A DNA stretch of 64,000 nt from a virus: the IMG/VR virus record IMGVR_UViG_3300021425_004041, positions 1-64,000 of that record; one strand, written 5' to 3'. Within the stretch, counting starts at the first letter, position 1, and each line of letters opens with the position of its first letter. Below are positions 30,501 to 37,681 of this stretch, piece after piece. A program made the translations under genes and the position numbers. A model generated the notes under the pieces. That model searched no databases. It had not been told where the DNA came from and worked only from the letters and a program-made list of their open reading frames with translations.

Positions 30501-33500
30501 GATCCTAATGTTGCATTTATTAATTTTGATTTAATCAGTTATGATACTAATTTTTATGATAGTATACCAAGTTTAGAAATTAGAGAAATTGCTAAAGCAA
30601 TTAAGAATGATATTTTTATAGATGACTTAGCAATAGAATATAATAAATTATTTTTTGCAACATTGAGATACGTGTTAAGTGAACAACCTCAGGTTGATTG
30701 GTTATTTAAAAGCAATTTTTTAAAAATTGTACATAATGTAGGTGAGTTGAAACAAGAAATAAATTTTAAAAATGATAATTTAGAAAGTTATGAAGACTAT
30801 GTAAACGAAGTTAAGCCTTACAAAGTAAAAATTAGAGAATTTATAAGTTCATATGAAAAGGTAGATGATATATTTGGAAAAATAGAAGATTTTGATTTAC
30901 CTCCGAAGTATAGTACTGTAGAAAACAAAATAGTTCCTTGGCCAATTACTGCTTTTTCAGATGGATTGTATAATGAAGAAATTATAAAATCAAATCCATA
31001 TAAAAGTTGGTTAGATAATTGCACTTATGAAGTAGTTGCTATAGAAATACACGATGGAGGTTCCGGATACAGTATTCCTCCTGTATTAAGGTTTGAAGGA
31101 GGAGGCGGCAATGGATGTATCGCAAAAGCTAGAATTGGAGATAATGGATCTTTGGTAATGGTTGATATAATTAATAGCGGATCTGGTTATTTTTCAGCTC
31201 CTAAATTAATTATAGACGGATCTATAGGAGAAACAGGTCGTCATGCTAGAGCAAGTGTAATTTTAGGTAATGGATTACCTAGATCAATCTTTACTAATAT
31301 CAAATTTGATAGAAACTCAAAAAAGTTTGAAATTTTAGCCTTAGAAACTTCAGAAAATTTTATAGGAACAGGATCAAAATATATTTTTGATTTATTATGG
31401 CCGTTATCACTAAACAGTAAAAATATTTCGGTTATTGTTAATGGGAACAAATTGTTAAGAAATGAGTACACATATCGAAATATATTAGATAAATCAAAAA
31501 GTTCTAATTATTTTGGACAAATTATTTTTACATATCCAGTAGCAAATTATAGTAATATCCAAATTAATTATTTAAAAGACTCAAGTTTGCTCAAAGCACA
31601 AGATAGAATAAACCTTTTGTATACTGCTTCTCAAGGACAGTACGGTAATGATTTAGCGTTACTTATGGATGGTGTAGATTACGGAGGAGTAGAGGTAAAA
31701 AGTTTTGAATTTGGAACATATAGCGGGTGGGATACTAGTGGTTATTTAGCAAATACATATGATACTTATGATGAGAATTACAATGATACATTTTATCGTA
31801 TTCCTGTACATTTGTTAGATATAGATGTGATAGATTATAAAGTTCATGTCAATTTTATCAACATTGCAAATGCAGTAAACGCAATAGTTAAGGGAGATAG
31901 CACAGCAATTTTAAAATATCAAAGATTTATAGAAATTTTTAGTGTAGATCAATTAGGTAATGCACTTGATAATTATTTAGACGGTAGTAGTATCTTAAAT
32001 ATTTTAGACGAATTAGTAGAAGTAATAGACGAAGATGGAAATATTAATTTAGTTTCCGCATTGACTTTCAAAAGTGCAGATCAATTCCAAAAATATGCAA
32101 TAGGAACAGCAGATAATCTTACAGCAATAACTAATATAGAATTGCAAATTATACCTAAATTAGTGACATTATCGTTAGTTGATGTAAATCAATTGTTGGT
32201 GGAAGGTATTTTGGAAGATTTAATTGTTAAATTTGTAAAACCGTTAGAAAATAATATTTCGTATAATGTTTACTATAACAATGTAAGAATAGATGATCCT
32301 AATTACATTGATGATCTTACACCTGTTGGTAATCCTAATGCTACAATGACAACTATTATTGGAGATGGAATAACACAATCTGTTAATGTTAAAAATTTAA
32401 ATATATCTCCTAATACAGATGACATTATTATTATTAGGAGCGCATATAGTGATGGTAGTTTTTTACCTACTGATTTAGATTATGATACTTTATTATTAGG
32501 CGGAAATATTGATTATAGTAATGCTAAAGGTATTGATGCTGCAGATATTATTGTTGACGGAGATAATTTTGTTACACCATTAAATTCAAAAGGTCCTGAA
32601 GAGCTAGTGCCAGGATTAATTAAAGATTCGGTTAGCATAACAGTATATGAAAGACCTACAGCAGGTACAAGTAACATTGTAAGTAGAAACTATATTGGAG
32701 ATGGGAACACAACACTGTTTTCTATAGATTTTAGCCCAATAACTGAGTTCACTGTTTTTGTAAAAGTTAATAGAGAACTTAAAAAAGTAAATGAAGATTA
32801 TACAGTTGATTTTAGGAATCAAAACATATTATTTATAACTGCACCTCCTGCATATTCTAAAATTAATATTACAACTTTAGATTATAGTGGTTCTAATATT
32901 TTAGACGTTGATACAATTACAATAGAGGAAAGCTTAGGAACATTTATTGTAAATGCAAGATGGGAAGAAAATCTAAGTAGTCAAGTATCTGTTAACGGAC
33001 AATCTTTACCATATGAGCTTGTGAAAGCAGATACAGAATTTTATGATAGCTCAAATAATATTTTAATTAAATTTGCAAATCCTTTACCGGTGGGTTCAGT
33101 CTTGCAATATTTGATTTTATCAGGAGAAGAACAAAGCTACAGTACAGTTTATGTAGATGAATTTATTGCAGATGGAAGTACAAATACTTTTACGTTAGCA
33201 CAAGCTCCTTTTAGGCAAAGACCATTAGAATGGCATACAATGGTAATTGTTAATGATAAATTGCTAAATCCTGGTTATGCTGAAACTTTTATCACTACAG
33301 ATAGTTTAGAGTATAAATTAAAATTGTATCAAGTTCCAGTTGCTTCAGTAAGTTCTAAGAATATCAGAGTCTTTTTAAATGGTAGCGAGCTAGAGTTATT
33401 AACACAATGGACATTTTTAGCAGCTGATTCATATGATCTTTTATTAGATGCTGACGAACAATTTGGTAGTACTGTTATAATCAAAAGAGGAGTAAGTCAA

Positions 33501-34943
33501 CCTGGAGATATTTTAAAAGTTTATATAAATGCGTGGGATGACAGCACTGATTCAGGAGGAGACTACAAATTTGGGTATTATGAAGATGAAATTTTTGTAG
33601 AAACTCCTGATACTGTAACTATAAATTTCGATTTGAATATTAGCGATAAAGTTAAAATTTATCAATTTAGTAATCATAATACACAAGACATCGATTGGCA
33701 AAGTTTTGATGTAACAGAAAGAACAAGATTAAGTCCTGGAGTTAATCAAATATCTGCAATTAGGCGGGTCACAAGTACATTTGTTTTAGAATTAGATTTT
33801 GAACTCAACACAAATCTTTATTATGCTGTTTATAGAAATGGTACAAGAATAGATGATAAAGAATATGGTACATCTAATGCTACAAATCCAAATGCAGAAA
33901 TTCAAACTCCGAAAGGCAATGCTACATATAGATTAAATCTAATTGACTATGGTATACAGGCAAATGAAGGAGATGTGTTTAAGATAGTTGAATTAGGAAG
34001 TAGTATTACTCTAGATGCAGGAACAGCAGATTGGTATGAACTTAGACAGTTAAGAAATGGTATTATACCGCTAAACAAAACTGCAATTGATGATCAATTT
34101 GTCTGGGTTGCAAAAAATGGAGTATTGTTGGATCCTAGCGTAGATTATTATGTTATGCAAGATAGGATGCATGTAAGATTAAATAATCCTTTACAAGAAA
34201 ATGATAATATTCAAGTAGTTCATTTTAGCAATAGTTTACAAAAAAATAAATTTGGGTGGATTCAGTTTAATGATATTTTAAATAAAACACATTATCTTTC
34301 ATTAGATGGCAAGCAAAATATAAAATTAGCTAAAGATTTGTATTGGTATGATAAAATAATTGAGGTAGTTGACGGCAGTGTCTTACCTCAGCCTGAAACA
34401 AATAGTAAATATCCTGGTGTGGTGTTGATACAAGGAGAAAGGATCGAGTTCCGTTTGAGAAACGGTAATATTTTAAGCCAATTAAAAAGAGGAACATTAG
34501 GAACTGGAGTAAAGGATGTGTATCCCGCTGGTTTAGAAATTTATAATCAAAGTGTAAATATGGTTTTACCTTATAAGGACGAAACGCTTATTACTAGTTT
34601 TATAAGCGATGGGCAAACAAAAGATTTTCATTTGGATTTTGTAGCTAACAGTATAAATGAATTTGAAGTATTCGTAGCCGGTAGAAGGTTAAGAAAAACA
34701 GAAATACTGCAATATAACATAGAATTAGGACCAAATTCGCCTAATGCAGATGTTATATTACCTCCAGAATTTGCATTAGATAACAATATGTTAAATTTGT
34801 TAGAAATACCTCAAATAAATCAAAAGATAATGGTTGTGAGAAAAATAGGTAAATTATGGACTGACCCAGGTGTAAGATTAAGTGATAGTGATAATAATAT
34901 ATCTAAAAAAATACAATCTGTGCAGGCAGACTTGCCAAGATAA
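18585..34943 (+). CDS. Giant 5452-residue baseplate/tail protein (gp7 position)
   Basis: A single uninterrupted 16.4-kb frame after an AAGGAAAA ribosome site. The N-terminal ~160 residues (LPKYFRTEYNQKFLSTTLDQ, DYQLEPVIV, WNPHIDWDKFVNFRNYYWLP) match the start of very large structural proteins that follow gp6 in marine T4-like phages. By position it replaces T4 gp7 (about 1030 residues). Visible modules: carbohydrate-binding-like strands with YNAGDVVK/YNAGSIVK near 1525, 1785, 2360 and 3105; FG-GAP-like repeats (LLFIGAPKDD, FLIIGAPDAS) near 2205, 2330, 3230 and 3285; GSGY-type Gly-rich repeats near 3800 and 4155-4210; and DGxTxxFxL beta-sandwich repeats in the last ~1500 residues. Probably an extended, multi-domain baseplate-peripheral or host-recognition protein. 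Confidence 0.75.
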   Translation: MAFTNDQTEPSLPADSSQPRKSVNHLPKYFRTEYNQKFLSTTLDQMIQPGKVEQLNGFYGRRTARAFDYNKDIYVKDITQERQDYQLEPVIVQKDELNNLNYYADYVDFINSLKIKNGSVVDHNVINGQEYYAWNPHIDWDKFVNFRNYYWLPNGPVTLTVAGQEKEVESEYTIRLQDNADNFTYIFTPDGLTNNPTITLYRGQTYVFDIDTTNYPIAFVTRKTFTPGKEYNEPTENTSLIYTNGLVKKDENGLITDEPFLSKGIIEFTIPDNAPDVLYYISKDDPNLSGTIKIYDIIENTAINVEKEVIGKKNYKTSSGWKFSNGMKVEFAGNVFPAIYGEGEWYVEGVGTAIKLINTKDLELNSLFVEDIEVEFDNKGFDDMPFDEALGYPVKKDYIVINKASNDGNLWSKYNRWFHIDVIEKSLEINQQIPSVDQSLRANRPIIEFEPNIKLYQFGTQTKQNVNLVDTITKDVFSTIEGSIGYNIDGIDLTEGMRILFLNDNDIFVKNKIFKVFFVNIKNNIQITLKEETDAVPLLNENVLITQGNQNKGKYFYYDGETWHKGQEKYSLNQSPLFDMYDEEDVWLKDLLKYQYSQFIGNRIFSYAVGQGNNDSVLGFPLKYQNIENSGDIVFNFDLLNSEFSYYDNNSVKIYKTDIAFLRKYYDKDNYELINGWEKANTFSQQDVILQLLSTNDNMYALDMYESIDLNDFRIKVFVDNRLQVENVDYQLITNDNNDYFLTFIKQLPLNSNIVFKTRSSKPKTASGFYEIPASLEKNPSNDNLYQFTLGEVNDHVGSIVEELTTFTGNFPGIGNLRDLGNLSSYGKKFLKHSALYNLYSYHILDKQANVMDAISFAQKEYSKFKRLFLQTISTIGFQGETQQTFEKVLEEIVKGKSKDLPYYFSDMIPYTGKKINSNLIVDVDQQFFPLSSDFNLDTPSNRAVLVYKNEILLLYGVDYDFSNPGFVRVFGNKEVNDVIDVYEFENTFGSFVPQTPTKLGLFPKYAPRIYIDDSVVSKQADSSSGPFKIYGYTKKEGLGWYHPIFTDYAAAKEYDKNNSGNGEVSLVKFDDVPTVFYMPMSSKIISMNDTEKFESWHQDTVIIQGHDGSKILAFKDYRDTLILELETRIYNNIKVNYDSDLFDLHKILPSFYRKNLIKKENLYNAMLNDFVNWTKLINIEYSPHLYFDLTNPYTYNYASSFLENGQRSPGWWRAIYEYVYDTDRPHTHPWEMLGFTGKPDWWDAEYGVGPYTNNNLPLWQDLENGIIRKPFFKIDARFSRPGLSKIIPVDQNGKLLNPAFANVIKQYNRQEMQENFKFGDGGPVETAWKRTSEYPFSLLKASILLQPAYVFSGSFDRIQQKRNIAGQIIYNVSKNHIQLSSLQFPDEVSNMFASGLINYIVEYQNKHFLNRFNEYVNIVKNLKNQLGFKVGGFTDKSKFKLILDSRSPLNKGNVFVPDENYDVYLNTSFPINEFVYSGVMIQKESNGFVIKGYDENFSKFPYYKPYTKSSNATFNVGGISETFVTWDSGKTYAKDTIVKVDTVYYRTKITHVSGDNFDTSKFAKLPRLPIIGGAVAKYRHIYDGFLSYLEYGTLLTGVQDVVDFLFGYGHYLETVGFKFEKFLANTTEISDWVYSIKQFLFWTTQNWGEGSIITLSPAADEVKFQNDYAVVGNTLESSIGFSVLKADGTVIPKENCKFFRDTDNSFSVKVVNYTGGIYFIKIPLVTKEHIVLIDNTTIFNDIIYDPTPGYRQERIKVAGYRTANWNGSLNIPGFFYDTATVKNWTVYTDYNAGDVVKFKEFYYTAKQKIFGSDKFEFNRWKRLAEPPQAKLYSNFDYKIEQFKDFYDLDSDNLDTNQQKIAQHLIGYQKRKYLENIINSDVSQYKFYQGYIQEKGTKNALTKLFDVLASSSKDSLEFYEEWGVRVGHYGGTEIFDEFDYILKENDFNLKPQPVVLTNTTSKNIDYINRIKKYETYNFPPNYDHNPFPVLDKEKIDYKTSGYVFSDDVHHVKIDYLDLLQEDITLYNLNDIIWIGNTIKNDWSVYQVSKYKRSIVQVIEGEVYTELHLDGMADDLNVDDIIGIYEINSIELGISTVFETSKLTGFFVIKQIDKSVISIDVPVELKSAINYDKLQICKGIIVNLQSLRVNALDSAASFSIKNPQLTRLWLDDDGQGNWKVLEKGSNFVEKHVISNPIIDFNTNFGVSVATNSKNTVMIVGAPNDGDGKVYLYKRDSYASKWKFLDVFEPDAPTKEEVIVLPINGQTIFEIETNLVQHIKQIYVNSLKVNSTEYTLNLNANQVVFANVIPKDTQVIFDFNSHTIPYRFGSSIDIAEDGNFLIIGAPDASNVLTRYEGDFDNYTAYNAGSIVKYNGLYWEASVDISPGTSAYTFESFFSVSNFLAENNLDTENSPTISILLTGNYPFTYQQGEDPIITDHFLVRLKQEMYDGIAKNDEIILKWNKLTNANQTQIDLTATEPFEGNLTFVNDDTLLWSDVISRRHTVQEKVDLIVQIDNALFTPQVGDTVTSTTGIGTIVYIYRETPTSNNFLIYINDVRGYFETLSYLEIDTILLGDYQTVTPADSMDSYFGGYAMISVDEYYLYLTNSDAAKGLVITETITDSSDSDLYFYNILDYPNNSLITILSYKGTEIIGSGTYADIDSELRYIGIRAPQELSNTLNVGDGFSFYYNQLKKTVTFLKVRNTRFTFPPVVEKGEIITQKNTKAYATVFSSEVLEDPDSVIAGSFILQVQFLSQNENGPVFDFINELVGSVSGELFCRPIANPVEDIYTSIQEIGIQEPDQLNVNDNSKIVWNIWDGFIDYNENRFSEEGLPYQPYPKYYEDGTGFFLTDAGRSGQIIREKGTTNTAEVVYLQRLNPTTVRVFVDNLQGEWGTGTQIEMLAITINPPTDPWNRPNIYSVNREIGTLISQSLSSNEIGKLVILENSYNISVAFDSSGLPFRELKDQEYWIYKNETVDGIDQLPEIPNNLSRVWNETYNIPIDNANGTPSVLAKEGAVYVYAKVGVQYLLQNTSTSINKKNNHRYGSKVQLTKSNDFYTGYILALDGDFDFDNPGKIYFIGYGEYDGRTYNWDSTKNKNYRGEFNELLTYFKGDIVYVDKIFYEAKTNLLPNLFNVVFWTPIEELIDFVGYIPNDLNLPVTFDGVDISTIPMTGIYDYATNFAVSKDGEVLAVFVKYDIANPNVVAIYRRYENTFTWSQNINAQTPASAFGESLELNEDGTLLFIGAPKDDSFNNDGGVVYIYKLDNLAFNLYQIINSPYSHTLEMFGHNVKVSNNILAVTSLNGDRVKETTFDDNSTIFDNNFTKISYTVVDTGVIHFYSYILDKFVYSHNISYEDGFNKIYQIGDSFILNNNSLFLGVNDSLSGQSIGNVIQFDKGIDNLYNVLREIKSPVDVSKIKKITLYDKRKNKVITNLDFIDPLQNKIPGPAEQNITYKLLYDPAVYNVGNINIDQTMAWNKDQVGQLWWDLTNVKYYYPYLGDVEFSSNYWAKLFPTHTIDIYEWVQSDVLPEVWDELTGTVDGIAVGITGTTKYGNSSYSTARVYDTVVGTFFNQYFFWVKNKTSIPQLDNRSLSAAQVSNLIRDPIGQDYSFIGFISENEFACYNLEKYLNDDNVIISFQVYNEAKIKDINQHLQYKLITENYASSLPNEQIEQKWIDSLVGYDLYGRSVPDPSVSVKYRYGVLDNPRQGMFKNRQEALKQYIEYINLKLKSILIKDNKNLSNLYSADEYPTETSNFYDIAVDLRSDLDTIGIAKAEQAEISLKIVNGIVIDFTILQSGRGYLVKPTYVVIGKGEGLEIDYDLNSLGGITNFRIINGGVNYNDSAYIIIRKFTALVKTDESILGKWALYERNYKDKDWIRIQSQGYNTSLYWNFIDWYAADFSANTRINYAIDYAYELTSLTDNINDIIKISNIGDGTWLLLRKINNLDDVDYTVNYETIGRQNGTIQFSNILYDPNVAFINFDLISYDTNFYDSIPSLEIREIAKAIKNDIFIDDLAIEYNKLFFATLRYVLSEQPQVDWLFKSNFLKIVHNVGELKQEINFKNDNLESYEDYVNEVKPYKVKIREFISSYEKVDDIFGKIEDFDLPPKYSTVENKIVPWPITAFSDGLYNEEIIKSNPYKSWLDNCTYEVVAIEIHDGGSGYSIPPVLRFEGGGGNGCIAKARIGDNGSLVMVDIINSGSGYFSAPKLIIDGSIGETGRHARASVILGNGLPRSIFTNIKFDRNSKKFEILALETSENFIGTGSKYIFDLLWPLSLNSKNISVIVNGNKLLRNEYTYRNILDKSKSSNYFGQIIFTYPVANYSNIQINYLKDSSLLKAQDRINLLYTASQGQYGNDLALLMDGVDYGGVEVKSFEFGTYSGWDTSGYLANTYDTYDENYNDTFYRIPVHLLDIDVIDYKVHVNFINIANAVNAIVKGDSTAILKYQRFIEIFSVDQLGNALDNYLDGSSILNILDELVEVIDEDGNINLVSALTFKSADQFQKYAIGTADNLTAITNIELQIIPKLVTLSLVDVNQLLVEGILEDLIVKFVKPLENNISYNVYYNNVRIDDPNYIDDLTPVGNPNATMTTIIGDGITQSVNVKNLNISPNTDDIIIIRSAYSDGSFLPTDLDYDTLLLGGNIDYSNAKGIDAADIIVDGDNFVTPLNSKGPEELVPGLIKDSVSITVYERPTAGTSNIVSRNYIGDGNTTLFSIDFSPITEFTVFVKVNRELKKVNEDYTVDFRNQNILFITAPPAYSKINITTLDYSGSNILDVDTITIEESLGTFIVNARWEENLSSQVSVNGQSLPYELVKADTEFYDSSNNILIKFANPLPVGSVLQYLILSGEEQSYSTVYVDEFIADGSTNTFTLAQAPFRQRPLEWHTMVIVNDKLLNPGYAETFITTDSLEYKLKLYQVPVASVSSKNIRVFLNGSELELLTQWTFLAADSYDLLLDADEQFGSTVIIKRGVSQPGDILKVYINAWDDSTDSGGDYKFGYYEDEIFVETPDTVTINFDLNISDKVKIYQFSNHNTQDIDWQSFDVTERTRLSPGVNQISAIRRVTSTFVLELDFELNTNLYYAVYRNGTRIDDKEYGTSNATNPNAEIQTPKGNATYRLNLIDYGIQANEGDVFKIVELGSSITLDAGTADWYELRQLRNGIIPLNKTAIDDQFVWVAKNGVLLDPSVDYYVMQDRMHVRLNNPLQENDNIQVVHFSNSLQKNKFGWIQFNDILNKTHYLSLDGKQNIKLAKDLYWYDKIIEVVDGSVLPQPETNSKYPGVVLIQGERIEFRLRNGNILSQLKRGTLGTGVKDVYPAGLEIYNQSVNMVLPYKDETLITSFISDGQTKDFHLDFVANSINEFEVFVAGRRLRKTEILQYNIELGPNSPNADVILPPEFALDNNMLNLLEIPQINQKIMVVRKIGKLWTDPGVRLSDSDNNISKKIQSVQADLPR

Positions 34944-34963
34944 ATAACTTAGTAGGATAAAAT

Positions 34964-35578
34964 ATGATTGATAAAATTAATGATAAAAGTGGAACATTGA
35001 TACAAGGGCATATAAAAATATTTGACCCTGAGACGCATAAAATTTTTGTTAATAAACGAAATGCTATACATTATGAAAATATGAGCATAGCATTGGCACA
35101 GTCGTTAAGCAATTCAGGTACTGGATTTATTTACTCAATGGGGTTTGGTAACGGTGGGACAAGTGTTGATCCTACAGGTATAATTACATATTTGAGTCCA
35201 AATAATACAGGAATAAATGCAAGTTTATATAATCAAACTTTTGAAAAGATAGTAGATGATCGCAATGTAAATAATATTGATCCATTTAGAAATAAAACTG
35301 AAGTAAGGCATGTTAGTGGAACTAATTATACAGATATACTTGTGACATGTTTGTTAGATTATGGAGAGCCTGCGGGACAAGATGCTTTTGACACTGCATT
35401 AAGTACAGAGGATTTGTATGTTTTTGATGAGTTAGGATTAAAAAGTTATGATACAAACCAAGAAACTATGTTACTGACGCATGTTTTATTCCATCCTGTG
35501 CAAAAAAGTTTAAATAGACTAATTCAAATCGATTATACAGTAAGAATACAAAGCCTGTCCGGCGTTCTTGGAGAATAA
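34964..35578 (+). CDS. Baseplate/tail structural protein, function unknown
   Basis: 204 residues, beta-rich. It begins with a short KINDKSGTLIQGHIKIFD strand and has a MGFGNGGTSVDPTGIITYL motif and a LSRLIQIDY-like end (SLNRLIQIDYTVRIQSL). The same type of protein occurs between the large wedge gene and the fibres in marine T4-like phages. It could be a fibre-attachment or wedge protein in the place of gp8 or gp9; nothing seen decides this. ATG at 34964 after AGGAT, 20 nt after the giant gene and 3 nt before the first fibre gene. Confidence 0.6.
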   Translation: MIDKINDKSGTLIQGHIKIFDPETHKIFVNKRNAIHYENMSIALAQSLSNSGTGFIYSMGFGNGGTSVDPTGIITYLSPNNTGINASLYNQTFEKIVDDRNVNNIDPFRNKTEVRHVSGTNYTDILVTCLLDYGEPAGQDAFDTALSTEDLYVFDELGLKSYDTNQETMLLTHVLFHPVQKSLNRLIQIDYTVRIQSLSGVLGE

Positions 35579-35581
35579 TAA

Positions 35582-37681
35582 ATGCCTTATCAAATAAATT
35601 TTACAGATGTAGATAATAAATTAGGTATTGTAATAGAAGATGCTACTATTAATCAAGAAACGTCTTTAAAATTACCAGGAAAAAATACAACTGCGTATGG
35701 TACTATTATAGCAGAAAATTTTTTACACTTACTAGAAAATTTTGCAGCGACATCTGCTCCGTCTACTCCAGTTGAAGGTCAAATATGGTATGATTCTAAC
35801 CCTGACATAGAACAATTAATGGTATATAATGGTGTAAATTGGATACCAGTTAATGGTGTTAATAAATCTATTAATGCTCCAACGCTAAAACAAGAAGGAG
35901 ATTTATGGATTGACAGAGAAAATTTACAATTATATATGTATACAGATGCAGGTGGTTGGATTCTAATTGGGCCAGAATACAGTGGAGGAGTTATAACTGG
36001 TGCAACTCCTAAGGTTGTATTAGGTATAGATGACAAAACTTATAATATCTTACAAATAGATGTAAATGGTATACCTGCAGCTTGTATATCAAATAAAGAA
36101 TTTACGCCAAAAGCAAGAATTGATGGATTTGTAACTTTAAAACCTGGAATAAATTTAAGCACTGCGGCGTTACCGGGCGAAAGTAAATTAAAATATAACG
36201 GCGTTGCAGAAAAAGCAGAAAGTTTAATTGTTGGAAATGAAGTTATTGCAGCAGGCAACTTTTTAAGAGGAAACGCAGTAAGCTCAACCAGTTTTAAATT
36301 AAACGTTTTAAATAATGATGGCATTGCTTATGGCAGGAATTCAGAATTAACAATTGGTATAGAAGGATCAATAGGGATAATAAAGCATAATGTGGCAGGA
36401 TCTGCTATAGATGTTAAGGTTAAAAATGATGGCATTTTTAAAACTTTGATGCGTTATGACAGTTCGATGAAAGTTGGAATAGGTAAAGATAACCCCGATA
36501 CAGAATTAGATGTTAACGGCGATGTAACTATTACAGTTCCGGTAGATGATGCTTCTAAAGGTAAATTTATTGTTACTAGTACACACGATAGCACACAGAT
36601 AGGTAACGGATCAATTGTTACTGCTGGAGGAATAGGAATAGCGTTAAATGCATCAATTGGTGGCAATTTATACATGAATACAAGCAATAGTAGTACGATT
36701 GTAGTTGATAAAATTTTACCTGATACAGATGCAGATGATATTCTCGGTACTGAAAGCACTTATATAGGACAACCTAGTTTACGATATGAAGGTATTTATT
36801 CAAAAAGATTCTATGGAGATTTAACTGGAACTGTTACAGGATCTGTAACAGGTAGAGCAGGTTCAGCAAATAAATTAGCGAAAGCGTCTAGTTTTAAATT
36901 TATAGGCGATGTGGGATTATTAAACAGTACTTCTGTCGAAGAAGGCGTTATAAATTTTACAGGGCAGGGCGAGTTAATTGAATTTGTAACACAAATCAAT
37001 CGTGATGTAATAAACTCTAAAGATGAAGTAATAACAACTCAGGTAGATGATGAATTGTTATTGGCCAGGGTTAGAGATGATATTGGTTTGAAAAAAATTA
37101 CAGTATCAAATTTATTATCATCCGTTCCTGTTATGCCAATCGGAACAGTTGTTCCATATGCAGGAGATGTTGCTCCCACAGGATGGTTGTTGTGTAACGG
37201 GCAAGAAGTTCAAACAGTTGATTACCAAGAATTGTTTAGCGTAATAGGTTATACATATAAAGCTGTTGGATCTGTAAAGGTAGGGTTTTTTGCAGTTCCT
37301 GATTTGCGAGGTAGAGTTGCTTTAGGTTTGCACAATATGGGCAATTTAGAGCCTGATGAGATTATAACAGATAATCCTAACGCCGCAGAGTTAGGAGGAA
37401 AAGGTGGTGCTGATGAAGTTGTATTACAAGAATCAAATCTTCCAGATCACAAGCACGACTTATATTACAATGATACACAATTTTATGCAACAGCCCGTAA
37501 AGAGTTTGAAATCATAGACGAGCAAGTAGAAAATTATCATTTCTACGAACAACAAACAGAGTTTACAGGAGTTGCATTAAAAAATACACAAGGTGTTAAA
37601 ACCGAAAACATTCTTAGTACTCCGGTGGATATTTTAAATCCATTCTTAACTTTGAATTATATTATATATGCAGGAAATTAA
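35582..37681 (+). CDS. Tail fibre with shared N-terminal domain and C-terminal phage tail collar domain
   Basis: 699 residues. The N-terminal ~125 residues are shared with the next two proteins: a TINQETSLKLPGKN-YG segment, a LLENFA helix, then GQIWYD and GDLWID beta-hairpin repeats ending in an ILIGPEY strand. The middle is beta-rich with a CxxxxD-less shaft. At about 517-575 there is a tail-collar domain: PIGTVVPYAGDVAPTGWLLC, then FFAVPDLRGRVALG. Collar domains occur in T4 gp12 and other receptor-binding fibres. It probably attaches to the baseplate by the N-terminus and binds host by the C-terminus. Confidence 0.8.
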   Translation: MPYQINFTDVDNKLGIVIEDATINQETSLKLPGKNTTAYGTIIAENFLHLLENFAATSAPSTPVEGQIWYDSNPDIEQLMVYNGVNWIPVNGVNKSINAPTLKQEGDLWIDRENLQLYMYTDAGGWILIGPEYSGGVITGATPKVVLGIDDKTYNILQIDVNGIPAACISNKEFTPKARIDGFVTLKPGINLSTAALPGESKLKYNGVAEKAESLIVGNEVIAAGNFLRGNAVSSTSFKLNVLNNDGIAYGRNSELTIGIEGSIGIIKHNVAGSAIDVKVKNDGIFKTLMRYDSSMKVGIGKDNPDTELDVNGDVTITVPVDDASKGKFIVTSTHDSTQIGNGSIVTAGGIGIALNASIGGNLYMNTSNSSTIVVDKILPDTDADDILGTESTYIGQPSLRYEGIYSKRFYGDLTGTVTGSVTGRAGSANKLAKASSFKFIGDVGLLNSTSVEEGVINFTGQGELIEFVTQINRDVINSKDEVITTQVDDELLLARVRDDIGLKKITVSNLLSSVPVMPIGTVVPYAGDVAPTGWLLCNGQEVQTVDYQELFSVIGYTYKAVGSVKVGFFAVPDLRGRVALGLHNMGNLEPDEIITDNPNAAELGGKGGADEVVLQESNLPDHKHDLYYNDTQFYATARKEFEIIDEQVENYHFYEQQTEFTGVALKNTQGVKTENILSTPVDILNPFLTLNYIIYAGN

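Noticed and set aside
34939-34946. GATAAATA as a late promoter before the 204-residue structural gene
   Set aside because: It overlaps the stop of the giant gene and is only 18 nt from the ATG, leaving almost no leader before the ribosome site; chance matches are common in this AT-rich DNA.
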